From: Sphingobacterium chuzhouense
GTDB lineage: Bacteria > Bacteroidota > Bacteroidia > Sphingobacteriales > Sphingobacteriaceae
Assembly: GCF_014692525.1 (NCBI RefSeq)
Contig: NZ_JACNYL010000001.1
Location: 1,054,001-1,118,000, forward strand
Length of the DNA stretch: 64,000 bases
Direction of reading: 5' to 3'
Numbering within the stretch: the stretch's first letter is position 1; the number at the start of each line of letters is the position of its first letter. The notes beneath the pieces are model-generated. The model was not told the origin of the DNA. It saw only the letters and a list, made by a program, of their open reading frames with translations, and did no database searches. This document shows positions 8,448 through 17,726 of this stretch, piece by piece. The translations under genes were made by a program, and so were the position numbers.

Positions 8448-9203
8448 ATGAGAGAAATGCATAGCAGATTTTTTAGCGATCATCTTCAACTGCCGTTTAT
8501 TGGCAAGAAGGGTCTCGACAAATTAAAATGTACCCGCGTTCTGGTGGTTGGTGCCGGAGGCCTGGGTTGCCCTGTGATTTCTGCACTAGCCTCTAGCGGT
8601 ATCGGATATATTGGAATACTCGACGGCGATAAAGTTGAGCTCAAAAATCTGGCGCGCCAATATCTCTACACACCAGCACAAGTTGGAGAATGGAAGACTG
8701 CAGCTGCCGTCACCCATTTAAGGGACCGATATCAGGAAACGATCTTCAAAGCATATCCATTTTTTGTAGATGAAACCAATATTCATGCGATATTTTCTGC
8801 ATATGATATCGTCATCGACGCCACAGACAATTTCCCATCTCGATTACGAATCGGTCATGCGGGTATTCAACTTGGTATACCTATCGTATACGGATCTATT
8901 TTCCGTTCTGAAGTACAGATTACCGTGTTTAATAACGAGACACAGCGCCTGGCCATAGATGATGTATTTACCCTGCAGCCGGCCGGCGAAGGGATGGGTT
9001 GCGAAGTTTCGGGCACTTACGTCATCGGCAGTATGGTAGCGGGTATGCTGATGGCAAATGAGGTCATCAAAGTGTTGTTGGATTTGCCAGACAAACTGAC
9101 GGGTAAATTGCTTTTATTCGATGTACTCTCCCTTCAGAAACGAGTCATTAATTTTTCTTTACAGTCCGGTCCAACAGAGACCACCCTAGAAATGAAGGCA
9201 TGA
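8448..9203 (+). CDS. moeB: MoeB/ThiF-family adenylyltransferase, no zinc-site cysteines
   Basis: E1-like enzyme that adenylates the C-terminal glycine of MoaD so that sulfur can be added during molybdopterin synthesis. The nucleotide-binding motif VLVVGAGGLGCPVISALA is near residues 31-48, LARQYLY follows, and DATDNFPSRLRI marks the catalytic-region aspartates. The length of 251 residues fits MoeB without a rhodanese domain. The two CxxC pairs that bind structural zinc in E. coli MoeB are absent; only isolated cysteines remain. MoaD, its likely partner, is encoded in the same operon (19408-19644). The stop overlaps the next start by 4 nt (ATGA), implying translational coupling. Confidence 0.88.
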   Translation: MREMHSRFFSDHLQLPFIGKKGLDKLKCTRVLVVGAGGLGCPVISALASSGIGYIGILDGDKVELKNLARQYLYTPAQVGEWKTAAAVTHLRDRYQETIFKAYPFFVDETNIHAIFSAYDIVIDATDNFPSRLRIGHAGIQLGIPIVYGSIFRSEVQITVFNNETQRLAIDDVFTLQPAGEGMGCEVSGTYVIGSMVAGMLMANEVIKVLLDLPDKLTGKLLLFDVLSLQKRVINFSLQSGPTETTLEMKA

Positions 9204-10150
9204 GAGATATAAACCATAAAATTAGCACGTTACGTACCGCATCCGCTAACGCCGTTATATATATCACGGAATCCACGGCTATCAAGATTAAACAAGATAA
9301 GTTGCCAAAAGGGAATCTACTGGATGTTGCCCGGGCAGCAGCATTTTTGGGTGCAAAGGCCACCCCGCAGTTACTTCCACACTGCCATCCCGTCAATATT
9401 GACGGGATGCAGGTCGATTTCGAGTATATCTATCCCAGCTCCCATCCAGATTTTTTTATTGGAACACCGCCATTGCGTGCCGGGATATTGATTACGGTAG
9501 CGGCCAAGTCGATTGGTCGTACCGGTATAGAGATGGAGGCGCTGACCGCCGCATCCATAGCAGCGCTCGAGCTTTATGATATGTTAAAACCTGTCGACGA
9601 TCAATTGGAGATCGGTCATATCCGGCTAGCGAAAAAAACAGGTGGTAAATCTGATCATAATCATTTCCTGGCACCGCTGGCTACCTGTGCTGTTTTGGTC
9701 TGTTCCGATGCTACCGCTAGCGGGCAACGACAGGATAATAGTGGGCGAAAAATCGAAGAAATGTTGCAGGCTACCGGCGCACAGGTACTGGATTACCAAA
9801 TCGTTGCAGATGAAAAACCGCTCATCCAACAAGCCATCGAAGCCTGGGTTGACCAAGATATACCCTTTATTTTTACAACGGGCGGAACCGGATTGGGACC
9901 ACGAGATGTAACCGTGGAAGCTGTTTCCGAATTAGTAGACAAAACTGCAGATGGCATTGTCGAAGCCATGCGCGGACACGGGCAGCAACGGACGCCATTG
10001 GCTATGATGAGCCGTTCCGTTGCCGGCACAATTCGCAACTCACTTGTCGTCACATTACCTGGAAGTACCAACGGCGTGAAGGAATGTTTAGAGGCTATTT
10101 TGCCAGCCTTGTTTCATGCCCGGAAAATGATGATGGGAGGAGGACATTGA
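9200..10150 (+). CDS. moaCB: MoaC-MoaB fusion (molybdenum cofactor biosynthesis)
   Basis: Two Moco steps in one chain. Residues ~1-155 are MoaC, cyclic pyranopterin monophosphate synthase, with LLPHCHPVNIDG carrying the catalytic histidine region and TGIEMEALTAASIAAL. Residues ~163-316 are MoaB/MogA, which adenylates molybdopterin before metal insertion, with TTGGTGLGPRDVTVEA and LPGSTNGVKECL. The length of 316 equals the sum of the two single proteins. It sits between the moeB-like gene (4-nt overlap) and moeA (1-nt gap). Fusions of this type are known in Bacteroidota. Both halves keep their signature motifs, so both activities are expected. Confidence 0.93.
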   Translation: MRDINHKISTLRTASANAVIYITESTAIKIKQDKLPKGNLLDVARAAAFLGAKATPQLLPHCHPVNIDGMQVDFEYIYPSSHPDFFIGTPPLRAGILITVAAKSIGRTGIEMEALTAASIAALELYDMLKPVDDQLEIGHIRLAKKTGGKSDHNHFLAPLATCAVLVCSDATASGQRQDNSGRKIEEMLQATGAQVLDYQIVADEKPLIQQAIEAWVDQDIPFIFTTGGTGLGPRDVTVEAVSELVDKTADGIVEAMRGHGQQRTPLAMMSRSVAGTIRNSLVVTLPGSTNGVKECLEAILPALFHARKMMMGGGH

Positions 10151-10151
10151 T

Positions 10152-11360
10152 ATGCTGACCTATCTGGAAGCCCGGGACAAGATTCGAAGCATGGTAAAGC
10201 AGCTTCCCGTAGAACACGTACCACTCGCCCAATCCTTAAATCGTGTACTGGCTCATCCCATCTTCGCAGACAGGGATTATCCTCCATTTAACCGCGCGGC
10301 GATGGACGGAATAGCCATACGCATGGACGATTGGAATAACGGCATCCGGGAATTCCGTATTCGGGACACCATTTTTGCGGGGATGGAAACGCCTACAACT
10401 ATTGCAGCCGGTGAATGCTATAAGATCATGACCGGCGCCGCTTGCCCCCGTGAAGCAGACACCATCATCCGCAAAGAAGATCTCATCTATACCCCAAACG
10501 AAACAGCTCTTATCCTCGGCGAAACTGTCTCGCGTGGGCAGCACCTCGCACAACAAGCAGAAGATCTGAAGAAAAGCGAGCTGGCCGTTACCGCGCCTCG
10601 GGTTTGTGATATCTCGTTGACCGGAACGTTGGCAGCTTTAGGTATCCACCTTGTACCCGTTTATAAAATGCCCACAGTAGGGATTGTCACAACCGGCAAT
10701 GAAGTGGTAGAGATCCAGCAGCAACCAACGCACTTTCAAATCCGCAACAGTAATCAATATCTATTGCTCGCGCTTTGCGAACAATGGCAATTACCCATTC
10801 GGTCTTGTCAGCATGTGTCAGATGAACCCAAAGCGTTATCAGCGGCCCTGAAACAAGCCACGCAGCAGCAACTCATCCTGATCAACGGCGGTGTTTCTGC
10901 TGGCGATGCCGATCATGTGCCCCAGATTTTACGAGAACTGGGCGTAGAGATACTATTTCATAAAGTCTCCATTAAGCCCGGCAAACCCCTTTTGGTGGGA
11001 TTCTTACCAGAAGGCAAGATCATATTTGCGTTGCCCGGAAACCCCTTATCATGTTTCATGACTTTCAAACTATTTGTGGAGGAGTATCTCCACGGATGTC
11101 TGGGGTTTACGAACGAACGTTTCCAAAAGGTGAGATTAGCAGTTCCCAGATCGAAGAAATCTTCCCTCGACGAGTTTTTTCCTGTTTTTCGGCATCCCGA
11201 AGAGTACGGATACACCTGGAAACCTCACCACGGCTCAGGGGATATAACAGCGACCGTCGGATGCGACGGCATCGGCTGGCATGTCCATAACAAACAAGAA
11301 ATCACAAAAAACGACACCATACCGGTGCTCTCTTTGCACCCTTTTTTTAACATCATTTAA
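10152..11360 (+). CDS. moeA: Molybdopterin molybdenumtransferase MoeA
   Basis: Inserts molybdate into adenylated molybdopterin. Family signatures across the 402 residues include FNRAAMDGIAIR near residue 50, the segment MTGAACPREADTIIRKED, GIVTTGNEVVE near 180, NGGVSAGDADHV in the MoCF-like domain, and IKPGKPLLVG followed by ALPGNPLSCFMTF. The length equals the family norm. Together with the preceding MoaB half it completes the metal-insertion step, so one operon region carries the whole late pathway. Confidence 0.96.
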   Translation: MLTYLEARDKIRSMVKQLPVEHVPLAQSLNRVLAHPIFADRDYPPFNRAAMDGIAIRMDDWNNGIREFRIRDTIFAGMETPTTIAAGECYKIMTGAACPREADTIIRKEDLIYTPNETALILGETVSRGQHLAQQAEDLKKSELAVTAPRVCDISLTGTLAALGIHLVPVYKMPTVGIVTTGNEVVEIQQQPTHFQIRNSNQYLLLALCEQWQLPIRSCQHVSDEPKALSAALKQATQQQLILINGGVSAGDADHVPQILRELGVEILFHKVSIKPGKPLLVGFLPEGKIIFALPGNPLSCFMTFKLFVEEYLHGCLGFTNERFQKVRLAVPRSKKSSLDEFFPVFRHPEEYGYTWKPHHGSGDITATVGCDGIGWHVHNKQEITKNDTIPVLSLHPFFNII

Positions 11361-11372
11361 ACTATACTAACG

Positions 11373-12695
11373 ATGCAACAGAACCAATCTCCCCTTTCAA
11401 AGCTTAACATCTTTTCGTTTAAAGGCGTTCAGATGCGTACATTCCATATCACCTGGATAACATTCTTTTTCTGTTTCTTTGGATGGTTTGGTGTAGCGCC
11501 TTTGATGCCCATGATTCGCGATCAGCTGAATTTGACCAAAAGTGAGGTCGGTAATATCATTATAGCGTCCGTCTCTGCTACCATTATTGCCCGTTTACTG
11601 ATCGGGAAGTTGTGCGACACGTTAGGTCCACGCATCACCTATACCATTTTATTAATTGTGGGCGCTATCCCGATCATGTTTATCGGCCTCAGCAACAGTT
11701 ATGCCTCTTTTTTGCTGTTCAGATTCTGTATCGGCATTGTTGGCGCTTCTTTTGTCATCACCCAATTTCACACATCTATGATGTTTGCTCCCAATATTGT
11801 CGGCACCGCCAACGCTGTAACCGGTGGGTGGGGAAATCTCGGCGGTGGTGTTACCAATTTGGTCATGCCATTAATTGCTGCGGGTTTTGCCGCGATGGGT
11901 TTTGTTAGCGAAGCGGATTCATGGAGACTCGCCATGGTTGTCCCTGGCATCATCTTGCTACTCATGGCTTTTATATACTACCGATACACCACAGATACAC
12001 CAGCGGGGAATTTCAACGATTTGCAGAAAAGAGACGTGCCCGCTTATCAGAAAAAAAGCAAGGGATCGCTTGTGGAGGCATTGCAGGACTATCGCGTATG
12101 GGTATTGACACTCGCTTATGCCGCCTGCTTCGGTATTGAGATAACCGTAGATAACGTAGCTGCGATATTTTTTATAGACCGTTTTGGAACCAGTATCATT
12201 GTAGCGGGTGCTATGGCCGGCATATTCGGTGGCATGAATATTTTCGCCCGTGCACTGGGAGGTATCGTGAGTGATAAAGTCGGCAGGCGATTCGGACTAA
12301 AAGGAAAAGGAACATTGTTAGGGCTGCTTTTAGTTTTGGAAGGCATTGGTATTGCTTTGTTTGCCGCTTCCGGCTCTTTGGTCTTCGCTATTGTTTCCAT
12401 GCTGATTTTCGCATTGTTTCTGAAAATGGCCAATGGCTGCACATACGGAATCGTCCCTTTTATCAATAAAGACAATATTGGTGTCGTCAGTGGTATAGTA
12501 GGTGCCGGCGGAAACATCGGCGCCATGTTGGTTGGTTTTCTGTTCAAGTCCGAAAACTTAACCTATGCAGATGCCTTTCAATATATTGGTGTAGGGGTCG
12601 TGTTCATCGGTTTGCTCGTTGCGGTGACTAGATTCCAGCCAAAGCCCGCCATCAAAAACAGCATAGAGACAGGAGAGCTCGACTTTCAACAATAA
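11373..12695 (+). CDS. narK: Nitrate/nitrite MFS transporter, NarK/NasA family
   Basis: Major facilitator protein of 440 residues with about 12 hydrophobic helices. The N-terminal segment (TWITFFFCFFGWFGVAPLMP) and the glycine-rich nitrate-signature stretches (NAVTGGWGNLGGGVTN near residues 149-164; GVVSGIVGAGGNIGAML near 370-386) mark it as a nitrate/nitrite porter rather than a generic MFS permease. It is encoded immediately before the nitrate reductase, which fits import of nitrate for assimilation. Whether it also exports nitrite cannot be told from sequence. Confidence 0.95.
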   Translation: MQQNQSPLSKLNIFSFKGVQMRTFHITWITFFFCFFGWFGVAPLMPMIRDQLNLTKSEVGNIIIASVSATIIARLLIGKLCDTLGPRITYTILLIVGAIPIMFIGLSNSYASFLLFRFCIGIVGASFVITQFHTSMMFAPNIVGTANAVTGGWGNLGGGVTNLVMPLIAAGFAAMGFVSEADSWRLAMVVPGIILLLMAFIYYRYTTDTPAGNFNDLQKRDVPAYQKKSKGSLVEALQDYRVWVLTLAYAACFGIEITVDNVAAIFFIDRFGTSIIVAGAMAGIFGGMNIFARALGGIVSDKVGRRFGLKGKGTLLGLLLVLEGIGIALFAASGSLVFAIVSMLIFALFLKMANGCTYGIVPFINKDNIGVVSGIVGAGGNIGAMLVGFLFKSENLTYADAFQYIGVGVVFIGLLVAVTRFQPKPAIKNSIETGELDFQQ

Positions 12696-12723
12696 ACATC
12701 AATTGATTTGCCTTTTGTCAGAC

Positions 12724-15700
12724 ATGAAAGAAAAAGAAGTAACAAGTACCTGTTGTTATTGCGGTGTCGGATGCGGCGTGAAAATTCGGCTGGATAAGCA
12801 CGATTCCGTGACGGTAACAGGCGATGAGGAGCATCCGGTCAACCGGGGGAAATTGTGCAGCAAGGGCATGAATCTACAATACACGGTAAACGATAAATCG
12901 GATCGTCTGCTTTATCCGCAAATGCGATATCACCGCAACATGCCGATGCAACGGGTAAGTTGGGAAGACGCATTAACCCGTACAGCAGCTGTATTCCGCA
13001 CGATGATAGATAAGTACGGTCCAGACGCCGTCGCTTTTTACGCGTCCGGCCAGTGCCTCACGGAAGAATATTATGTCATCAATAAACTTATAAAAGGCTT
13101 TATAGGCAGCAACAACATAGACACCAATTCACGCCTATGTATGAGCAGCGCCGTTGCCGCCTATAAAATGGCCCTGGGTGAGGACTCCGTGCCTATTTGC
13201 TACGATGATATTGAACTCTCCGACTGCTTTTTAGTGGAAGGCGCCAACCCCGCTTGGTGCCACCCCATTCTTTGGCGTCGGGTAGAAGCCCACAAAGCAA
13301 ACCACCCACAGACTAAAATCATTTTGGTCGATCCTCGAAAAACAGATACAGCAGCCATTGCTGACCTGCACCTACAAATTCAACCCGGTACAGATATCGT
13401 TTTGAATTATGCTATTGGCCGGCTTTTGATTGAAAATGATGATATTGATTACCATTTTATAGCACACCATACAGAGGGATTTGAAGATTATAAAACACGT
13501 GTATTTGAGCGCACCATAACAGAGGCAGCACATATTTGCTGTATACCCGAATATGAAATCCGTCAAGCCGCAACCTATATAGGTGAATCCAAATCCCTAT
13601 TGACCATGTGGACGATGGGACTTAACCAAAGTGTGAAAGGTGTGGATAAAAATCTATCCCTCATTAACCTCAACTTGATCACGGGAAAAATCGGTAAGCC
13701 GGGTTCCGGACCTTTCTCATTAACAGGTCAACCAAATGCTATGGGAGGCCGGGAAGTCGGTGGTCTGGCTAATTTATTGCCTGCACACCGTGATCTGAAA
13801 AACGAAATACACCGACAGGAAGTGGCTGATTTTTGGGGAGGAACTACGCTATCCGACAAACCGGGCCTTACAGCAACCGAAATGTTTGAGGCACTAGCCG
13901 ACGGCAAGCTGAAAGCTGTTTGGATATTGTGTACTAATCCGTTGACAAGCCTACCCGATACACGAAAAGTAGAACAGGCCTTGGAAAAAGCTAAATTTGT
14001 GGTAGTACAGGAAATCAGCAACAAGCCTCAAACCTTAGCCTATGCGGACGTTATTTTGCCCGCAGCCGCCTGGGCAGAAAAAGAAGGAACAATGACCAAT
14101 TCCGAACGCAGAATCAGTCATTTGCACAAAATCATCGAACCTCCGGGCGAAGCACTCCCTGACGCCGAAATTATCTGTCGCTTTGCCAAAAAAATGGGTT
14201 TCAAAGGTTTTGATTACCCAAACACCGAAGCCATATACAAAGAACACACGCGACTCACCGCTAAAACAAATCTGCATATCGAAGGGCTGGATTATGTACA
14301 GATTGACAAACATAAAACCATTCAATGGCCCTATAATAAGCGACGGAAAATAGGAACAACGCGTTTATTTGCCGATCATGATTTCTATACCCCGTCCAGA
14401 AAAGCAATTATCCATAGCCCCGACACGGATCTCCAAAGTGAATTACCGGACACTGCCTTTCCTTTTATTCTGACCACCGGACGCATCCGTGACCAATGGC
14501 ATACCATGTCCAAGACCGGTAAAGTCAGTAAGCTGAAACAGCATATCAGCGAATCTCAGCTCGAAATTCATCGCGATGATGCCGAACGTCTCGGTATAAA
14601 CGACGGGCAATTGGTCGAAATCACCTCAAGACGAGGCCATGTACGTGTCAAGGCCAGTCTCAGCACCAGCATAAAGGCCGGTTGTGTCTTTCTCCCCATG
14701 CACTGGGGAAAGCTTGGCGACACCGACTTACATCGGGCAAATAACCTCACCAACCCCTTGGTGGATCCCATTTCAAAAGAGCCAGATTTTAAATTCTGCG
14801 CCGTACAGGTAGTTCCTTATAAGAAGCCGTTTGAACGCATTGTGATCGTCGGCGCCGGCGCCGGCGCTTTTGGTTTTGTCAAAGCTTTCCGAGAAATCAA
14901 TACAAGGGATGAGATAACGGTGATCAGTAATGAAAACCTGCCCTTTTACAACCGGGTCATGCTACCGCATTATGTAAGCGGCGATCAACAATGGGAGGAG
15001 CTCGTCAAAATGCGGGATGAGGAAGAAAAAAATGTCTACGGCATTAACCATATCAGAGGCGTTACGGTGACCCGCATCGATCGTGCGCATAAATACGTGG
15101 AAGATTCAAGAGGAATAAAAACACCTTATGACACCTTGATCCTCGGCACCGGCAGTCGGTCGGCGATGCCCAAAGATATTCCATCGTTACCGGGGATATT
15201 CAGCATCAGACATCGTTCGGATGCCGATAATCTCCGTAAATTCCTCCGTAAGGACGCTTCTGTCGTCATTATCGGAGGCGGGTTACTGGGCTTGGAGATG
15301 GCGGCGAGTTTGCGGGAAATGGACGTACAGGTAACGGTTGTACAGCGTGTTTCGCGCTTTTTGAACCGGCAATTGGATGTACTCGGCAGCCAATTGCTCC
15401 ACGAAGAAATGATTGACCAAGGCTGTGATGTCTTTTACAACGATGAGGTACAACTCTATTACGGCAGAAACAAGGTCAATAAGGTGGAATTAAAGAGTGG
15501 CAGACAGATCAAATGCGATGCCGTTATCGTTGCTATCGGTACGACGCCCAATATTGAGCTGGCAAAAGCCGCCGGATTACATTGTCAGCGTGGGGTGGTG
15601 GTAAACAATAGATTACAAACAAGTGATCCAGCTATCTACGCCATCGGCGAAATTGCAGAATTTGAAGGGATCATGTACGGCTTTTCGGCTGCTGCCGAAC

Positions 15701-16236
15701 AGCAAAGTGCTGTGGTGGCCCGTTATCATAACGGTGACATCGGCAGTATTTATCAGGGTTCTGTCTTTATGAACATCATTAAGATACAGGGCTTCGATCT
15801 CTGTAGTATTGGTATTGTCGATTGTCCGAACGAGGAATATGAAGAGATTGTATTTATTGACAAGGCAAAGCGCTATTATAAAAAATGTATTATTTACCAG
15901 GATCGCTTAGTAGGCGCTGTGCTTATTGGTGATAAGAATGAATTCCTAGAATTCAAAGACCTGATCACCAATAAGACAGAACTTAGTGAAAAACGTCTGC
16001 AGCTATTACGTAGCGGTAGCGCAAAAGAACCGGTTATTGGCAAGTTGATTTGCAGTTGCAGCCAGGTAGGTGAAGGGAACTTGCACAAGCTCATCCAATC
16101 CGGATGCACAGCGTTGAAAGCATTATGCGAAACCAGTGGTGCCGGAACAGGCTGCGGCTCTTGCCGTCCACAGGTGATGGCAATTTTGGATAGTTTTTTA
16201 GCCGAAAAAGAAGAAATGGAGGTCATGAATGGCTAA
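12724..16236 (+). CDS. nasC: Assimilatory nitrate reductase: molybdenum subunit fused to FAD reductase and BFD domain
   Basis: A 1170-residue single-chain reductase of nitrate to nitrite. The N-terminal [4Fe-4S] site is C10-x2-C13-x3-C17 ... C45. The bis-MGD domain follows, with the likely Mo ligand C139 in SRLCMSS and the C-terminal dinucleotide-binding domain near 575-690 (FILTTGRIRDQWHTM). A NirB/NasB-like FAD-NAD(P)H reductase starts at IVIVGAGAGAFGFV (~700), with IGGGLLGLEMA and IYAIGEIAEF. The final ~60 residues are a BFD [2Fe-2S] domain (ICSCSQ ... GCGSC). In Bacillus these parts are two proteins, NasC and NasB. No Tat signal, so cytoplasmic. ATG 12724 is chosen over the upstream TTG at 12703. 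It overlaps the next gene by 8 nt. Confidence 0.93.
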   Translation: MKEKEVTSTCCYCGVGCGVKIRLDKHDSVTVTGDEEHPVNRGKLCSKGMNLQYTVNDKSDRLLYPQMRYHRNMPMQRVSWEDALTRTAAVFRTMIDKYGPDAVAFYASGQCLTEEYYVINKLIKGFIGSNNIDTNSRLCMSSAVAAYKMALGEDSVPICYDDIELSDCFLVEGANPAWCHPILWRRVEAHKANHPQTKIILVDPRKTDTAAIADLHLQIQPGTDIVLNYAIGRLLIENDDIDYHFIAHHTEGFEDYKTRVFERTITEAAHICCIPEYEIRQAATYIGESKSLLTMWTMGLNQSVKGVDKNLSLINLNLITGKIGKPGSGPFSLTGQPNAMGGREVGGLANLLPAHRDLKNEIHRQEVADFWGGTTLSDKPGLTATEMFEALADGKLKAVWILCTNPLTSLPDTRKVEQALEKAKFVVVQEISNKPQTLAYADVILPAAAWAEKEGTMTNSERRISHLHKIIEPPGEALPDAEIICRFAKKMGFKGFDYPNTEAIYKEHTRLTAKTNLHIEGLDYVQIDKHKTIQWPYNKRRKIGTTRLFADHDFYTPSRKAIIHSPDTDLQSELPDTAFPFILTTGRIRDQWHTMSKTGKVSKLKQHISESQLEIHRDDAERLGINDGQLVEITSRRGHVRVKASLSTSIKAGCVFLPMHWGKLGDTDLHRANNLTNPLVDPISKEPDFKFCAVQVVPYKKPFERIVIVGAGAGAFGFVKAFREINTRDEITVISNENLPFYNRVMLPHYVSGDQQWEELVKMRDEEEKNVYGINHIRGVTVTRIDRAHKYVEDSRGIKTPYDTLILGTGSRSAMPKDIPSLPGIFSIRHRSDADNLRKFLRKDASVVIIGGGLLGLEMAASLREMDVQVTVVQRVSRFLNRQLDVLGSQLLHEEMIDQGCDVFYNDEVQLYYGRNKVNKVELKSGRQIKCDAVIVAIGTTPNIELAKAAGLHCQRGVVVNNRLQTSDPAIYAIGEIAEFEGIMYGFSAAAEQQSAVVARYHNGDIGSIYQGSVFMNIIKIQGFDLCSIGIVDCPNEEYEEIVFIDKAKRYYKKCIIYQDRLVGAVLIGDKNEFLEFKDLITNKTELSEKRLQLLRSGSAKEPVIGKLICSCSQVGEGNLHKLIQSGCTALKALCETSGAGTGCGSCRPQVMAILDSFLAEKEEMEVMNG

Positions 16237-17725
16237 GCAGACACTACCGGAATGGCAACACGTAAAAATCAATCTGCCCGGAGGCTATGTATCGGTGGGT
16301 GATTTTAAGGCCATACTGGAAGCGGCGCATGCGGCAGATGTAAAAACCGTTAAAATCGGCGCACGCCAACAACTGCTTTTCTCTGCCTCCCCGGCGCAAA
16401 TGGAAGATATCGAATATCAGCTCTTCAATCAAGAACTGCTGTATGAAGTGAATGAAAACCATTATCCAAATATGGTTAGTTCTTATGTGGCCGACGGGCT
16501 TTACAATCAGCCACATTGGTTGAGAGAAGGAATTTATAAGGATATTTTAGCCTCCTTTGAGTATACTCCAAAACTAAAGATCAACATCGTCGATGCGAAT
16601 CAGTCGTTTGTACCTTATTATACCGGCAACCTGAATTTTGTATCCTCAGGCGTGGGCAATTATTGGCATGTATATATCCGATGGCCCAAAACAAATCAAG
16701 TAAGGAGCTGGTCATCACTCATTTATTCCATGGATATTGCCGCCATTAGCAAGGAACTGGAAAGCGCCATAATGGATAACGAAGATATAGCAGAAGACGA
16801 CATTACTACGCTATGTGCGGATCTGGAATTAAAAATTAAAGCGTCGGGTGCGTTTCATTGTCAACAAGCCCAAGAACCGTTAACGGAATCGGATTTCCGT
16901 CTTCCCTATTATGAAGGCTTTAACCAATATGACGATAAATATTGGCTAGGCATTTACCGGCCAGACGAGTGTTACACCGTTTCCTTTTTGCTGGACGTTT
17001 GCAACGTCTGCCAGACGTCTCGGGTGGGCCAGATCTATACGACGCCCTGGCGGTCACTCATTATTAAAGACATCCGGCAGCAAGATCGCAAAGGATGGGA
17101 TATCATTCTCGACAGACATCGTATTAATTTGCGCCACGCTTCCAACGAGCTAAACTGGCAAATCGAAGACTGGTGTGAACCGGCATTGAAATTGAAGCGT
17201 TCCATCGCCCGATATTTCGATCGTTGGAATATTCGAACTTATCGGCTATGCTTTGGCATCAAGATTGGATCAAACAGCGGCATTTGGGGTTCGATTATCA
17301 TCAAACAGATCAACGATGGGAACCGTGAACCCTGCTTCGATGTTTTCCACACGCAAGATTTCAAGGCCAACTCCTATAACCTCGTTCTCTATAAACAACG
17401 TGTCACCGAGAAATCGTTACCCGCGACCCTAAAAACACTTTGTGATTGCTTTTACGATGCTACATTACAAAACAGCCTTCCGGTGTCTGAACATCATCCC
17501 TCCGATTTACCGGAGTTTTCGCATAGCGCCCCGCAGCAATCCTTATTCCGTTGTCCACATTGCCTCAGTATTTACGATCCCGCTTATGGGGATGTATTAG
17601 CGGCAATAGAACCAGGCATTGCCTTCGACGATCTACCTGCAGATTATACCTGTGGTCTATGTGGCTCTCCCAAGAAAGAATTTATAGCATTTGATCAAAT
17701 CAACACCATCCCTTTAAAGCATTGA
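16229..17725 (+). CDS. Nitrite/sulfite-reductase-like protein with C-terminal rubredoxin domain
   Basis: A 498-residue two-part protein. The C-terminal ~50 residues are a rubredoxin with both iron-ligand pairs, C442-x2-C445 and C475-x2-C478. The rest resembles the fold order of ferredoxin-type nitrite/sulfite reductases: a ferredoxin-like half-domain at 10-90 (INLPGGYVSVGDF ... ARQQLLFS), a segment near 115-160 like the first siroheme-domain strand, and a second half-domain near 235-310. However, the C-x5-C / C-x3-C siroheme and 4Fe-4S ligands are not present. I infer a catalytically dead or repurposed scaffold that passes electrons, possibly to the nitrate reductase whose gene it overlaps by 8 nt. 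The function is not established; such rubredoxin proteins recur beside nitrate reductases in Bacteroidota. Confidence 0.75.
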   Translation: MAKQTLPEWQHVKINLPGGYVSVGDFKAILEAAHAADVKTVKIGARQQLLFSASPAQMEDIEYQLFNQELLYEVNENHYPNMVSSYVADGLYNQPHWLREGIYKDILASFEYTPKLKINIVDANQSFVPYYTGNLNFVSSGVGNYWHVYIRWPKTNQVRSWSSLIYSMDIAAISKELESAIMDNEDIAEDDITTLCADLELKIKASGAFHCQQAQEPLTESDFRLPYYEGFNQYDDKYWLGIYRPDECYTVSFLLDVCNVCQTSRVGQIYTTPWRSLIIKDIRQQDRKGWDIILDRHRINLRHASNELNWQIEDWCEPALKLKRSIARYFDRWNIRTYRLCFGIKIGSNSGIWGSIIIKQINDGNREPCFDVFHTQDFKANSYNLVLYKQRVTEKSLPATLKTLCDCFYDATLQNSLPVSEHHPSDLPEFSHSAPQQSLFRCPHCLSIYDPAYGDVLAAIEPGIAFDDLPADYTCGLCGSPKKEFIAFDQINTIPLKH

Positions 17726-17726
17726 C

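Noticed and set aside
12116-12547. 143-residue minus-strand open frame
   Set aside because: Shadow of the transmembrane segments of the nitrate transporter.
12698-12707. ATCAATTGAT between narK and the nitrate reductase gene as a second FNR box
   Set aside because: The half-sites are in the reverse order (ATCA before TGAT) with no spacer, and the genes are in the same operon.
12703-12723. TTG at 12703 as start of the nitrate reductase
   Set aside because: The ATG at 12724 places the cysteine motif at the normal distance from the N-terminus; the TTG adds seven unsupported residues.
14851-14868. GC-rich short repeat GGCGCC
   Set aside because: It encodes the GAGAGA of the FAD-binding Rossmann motif, so coding constraint explains it.
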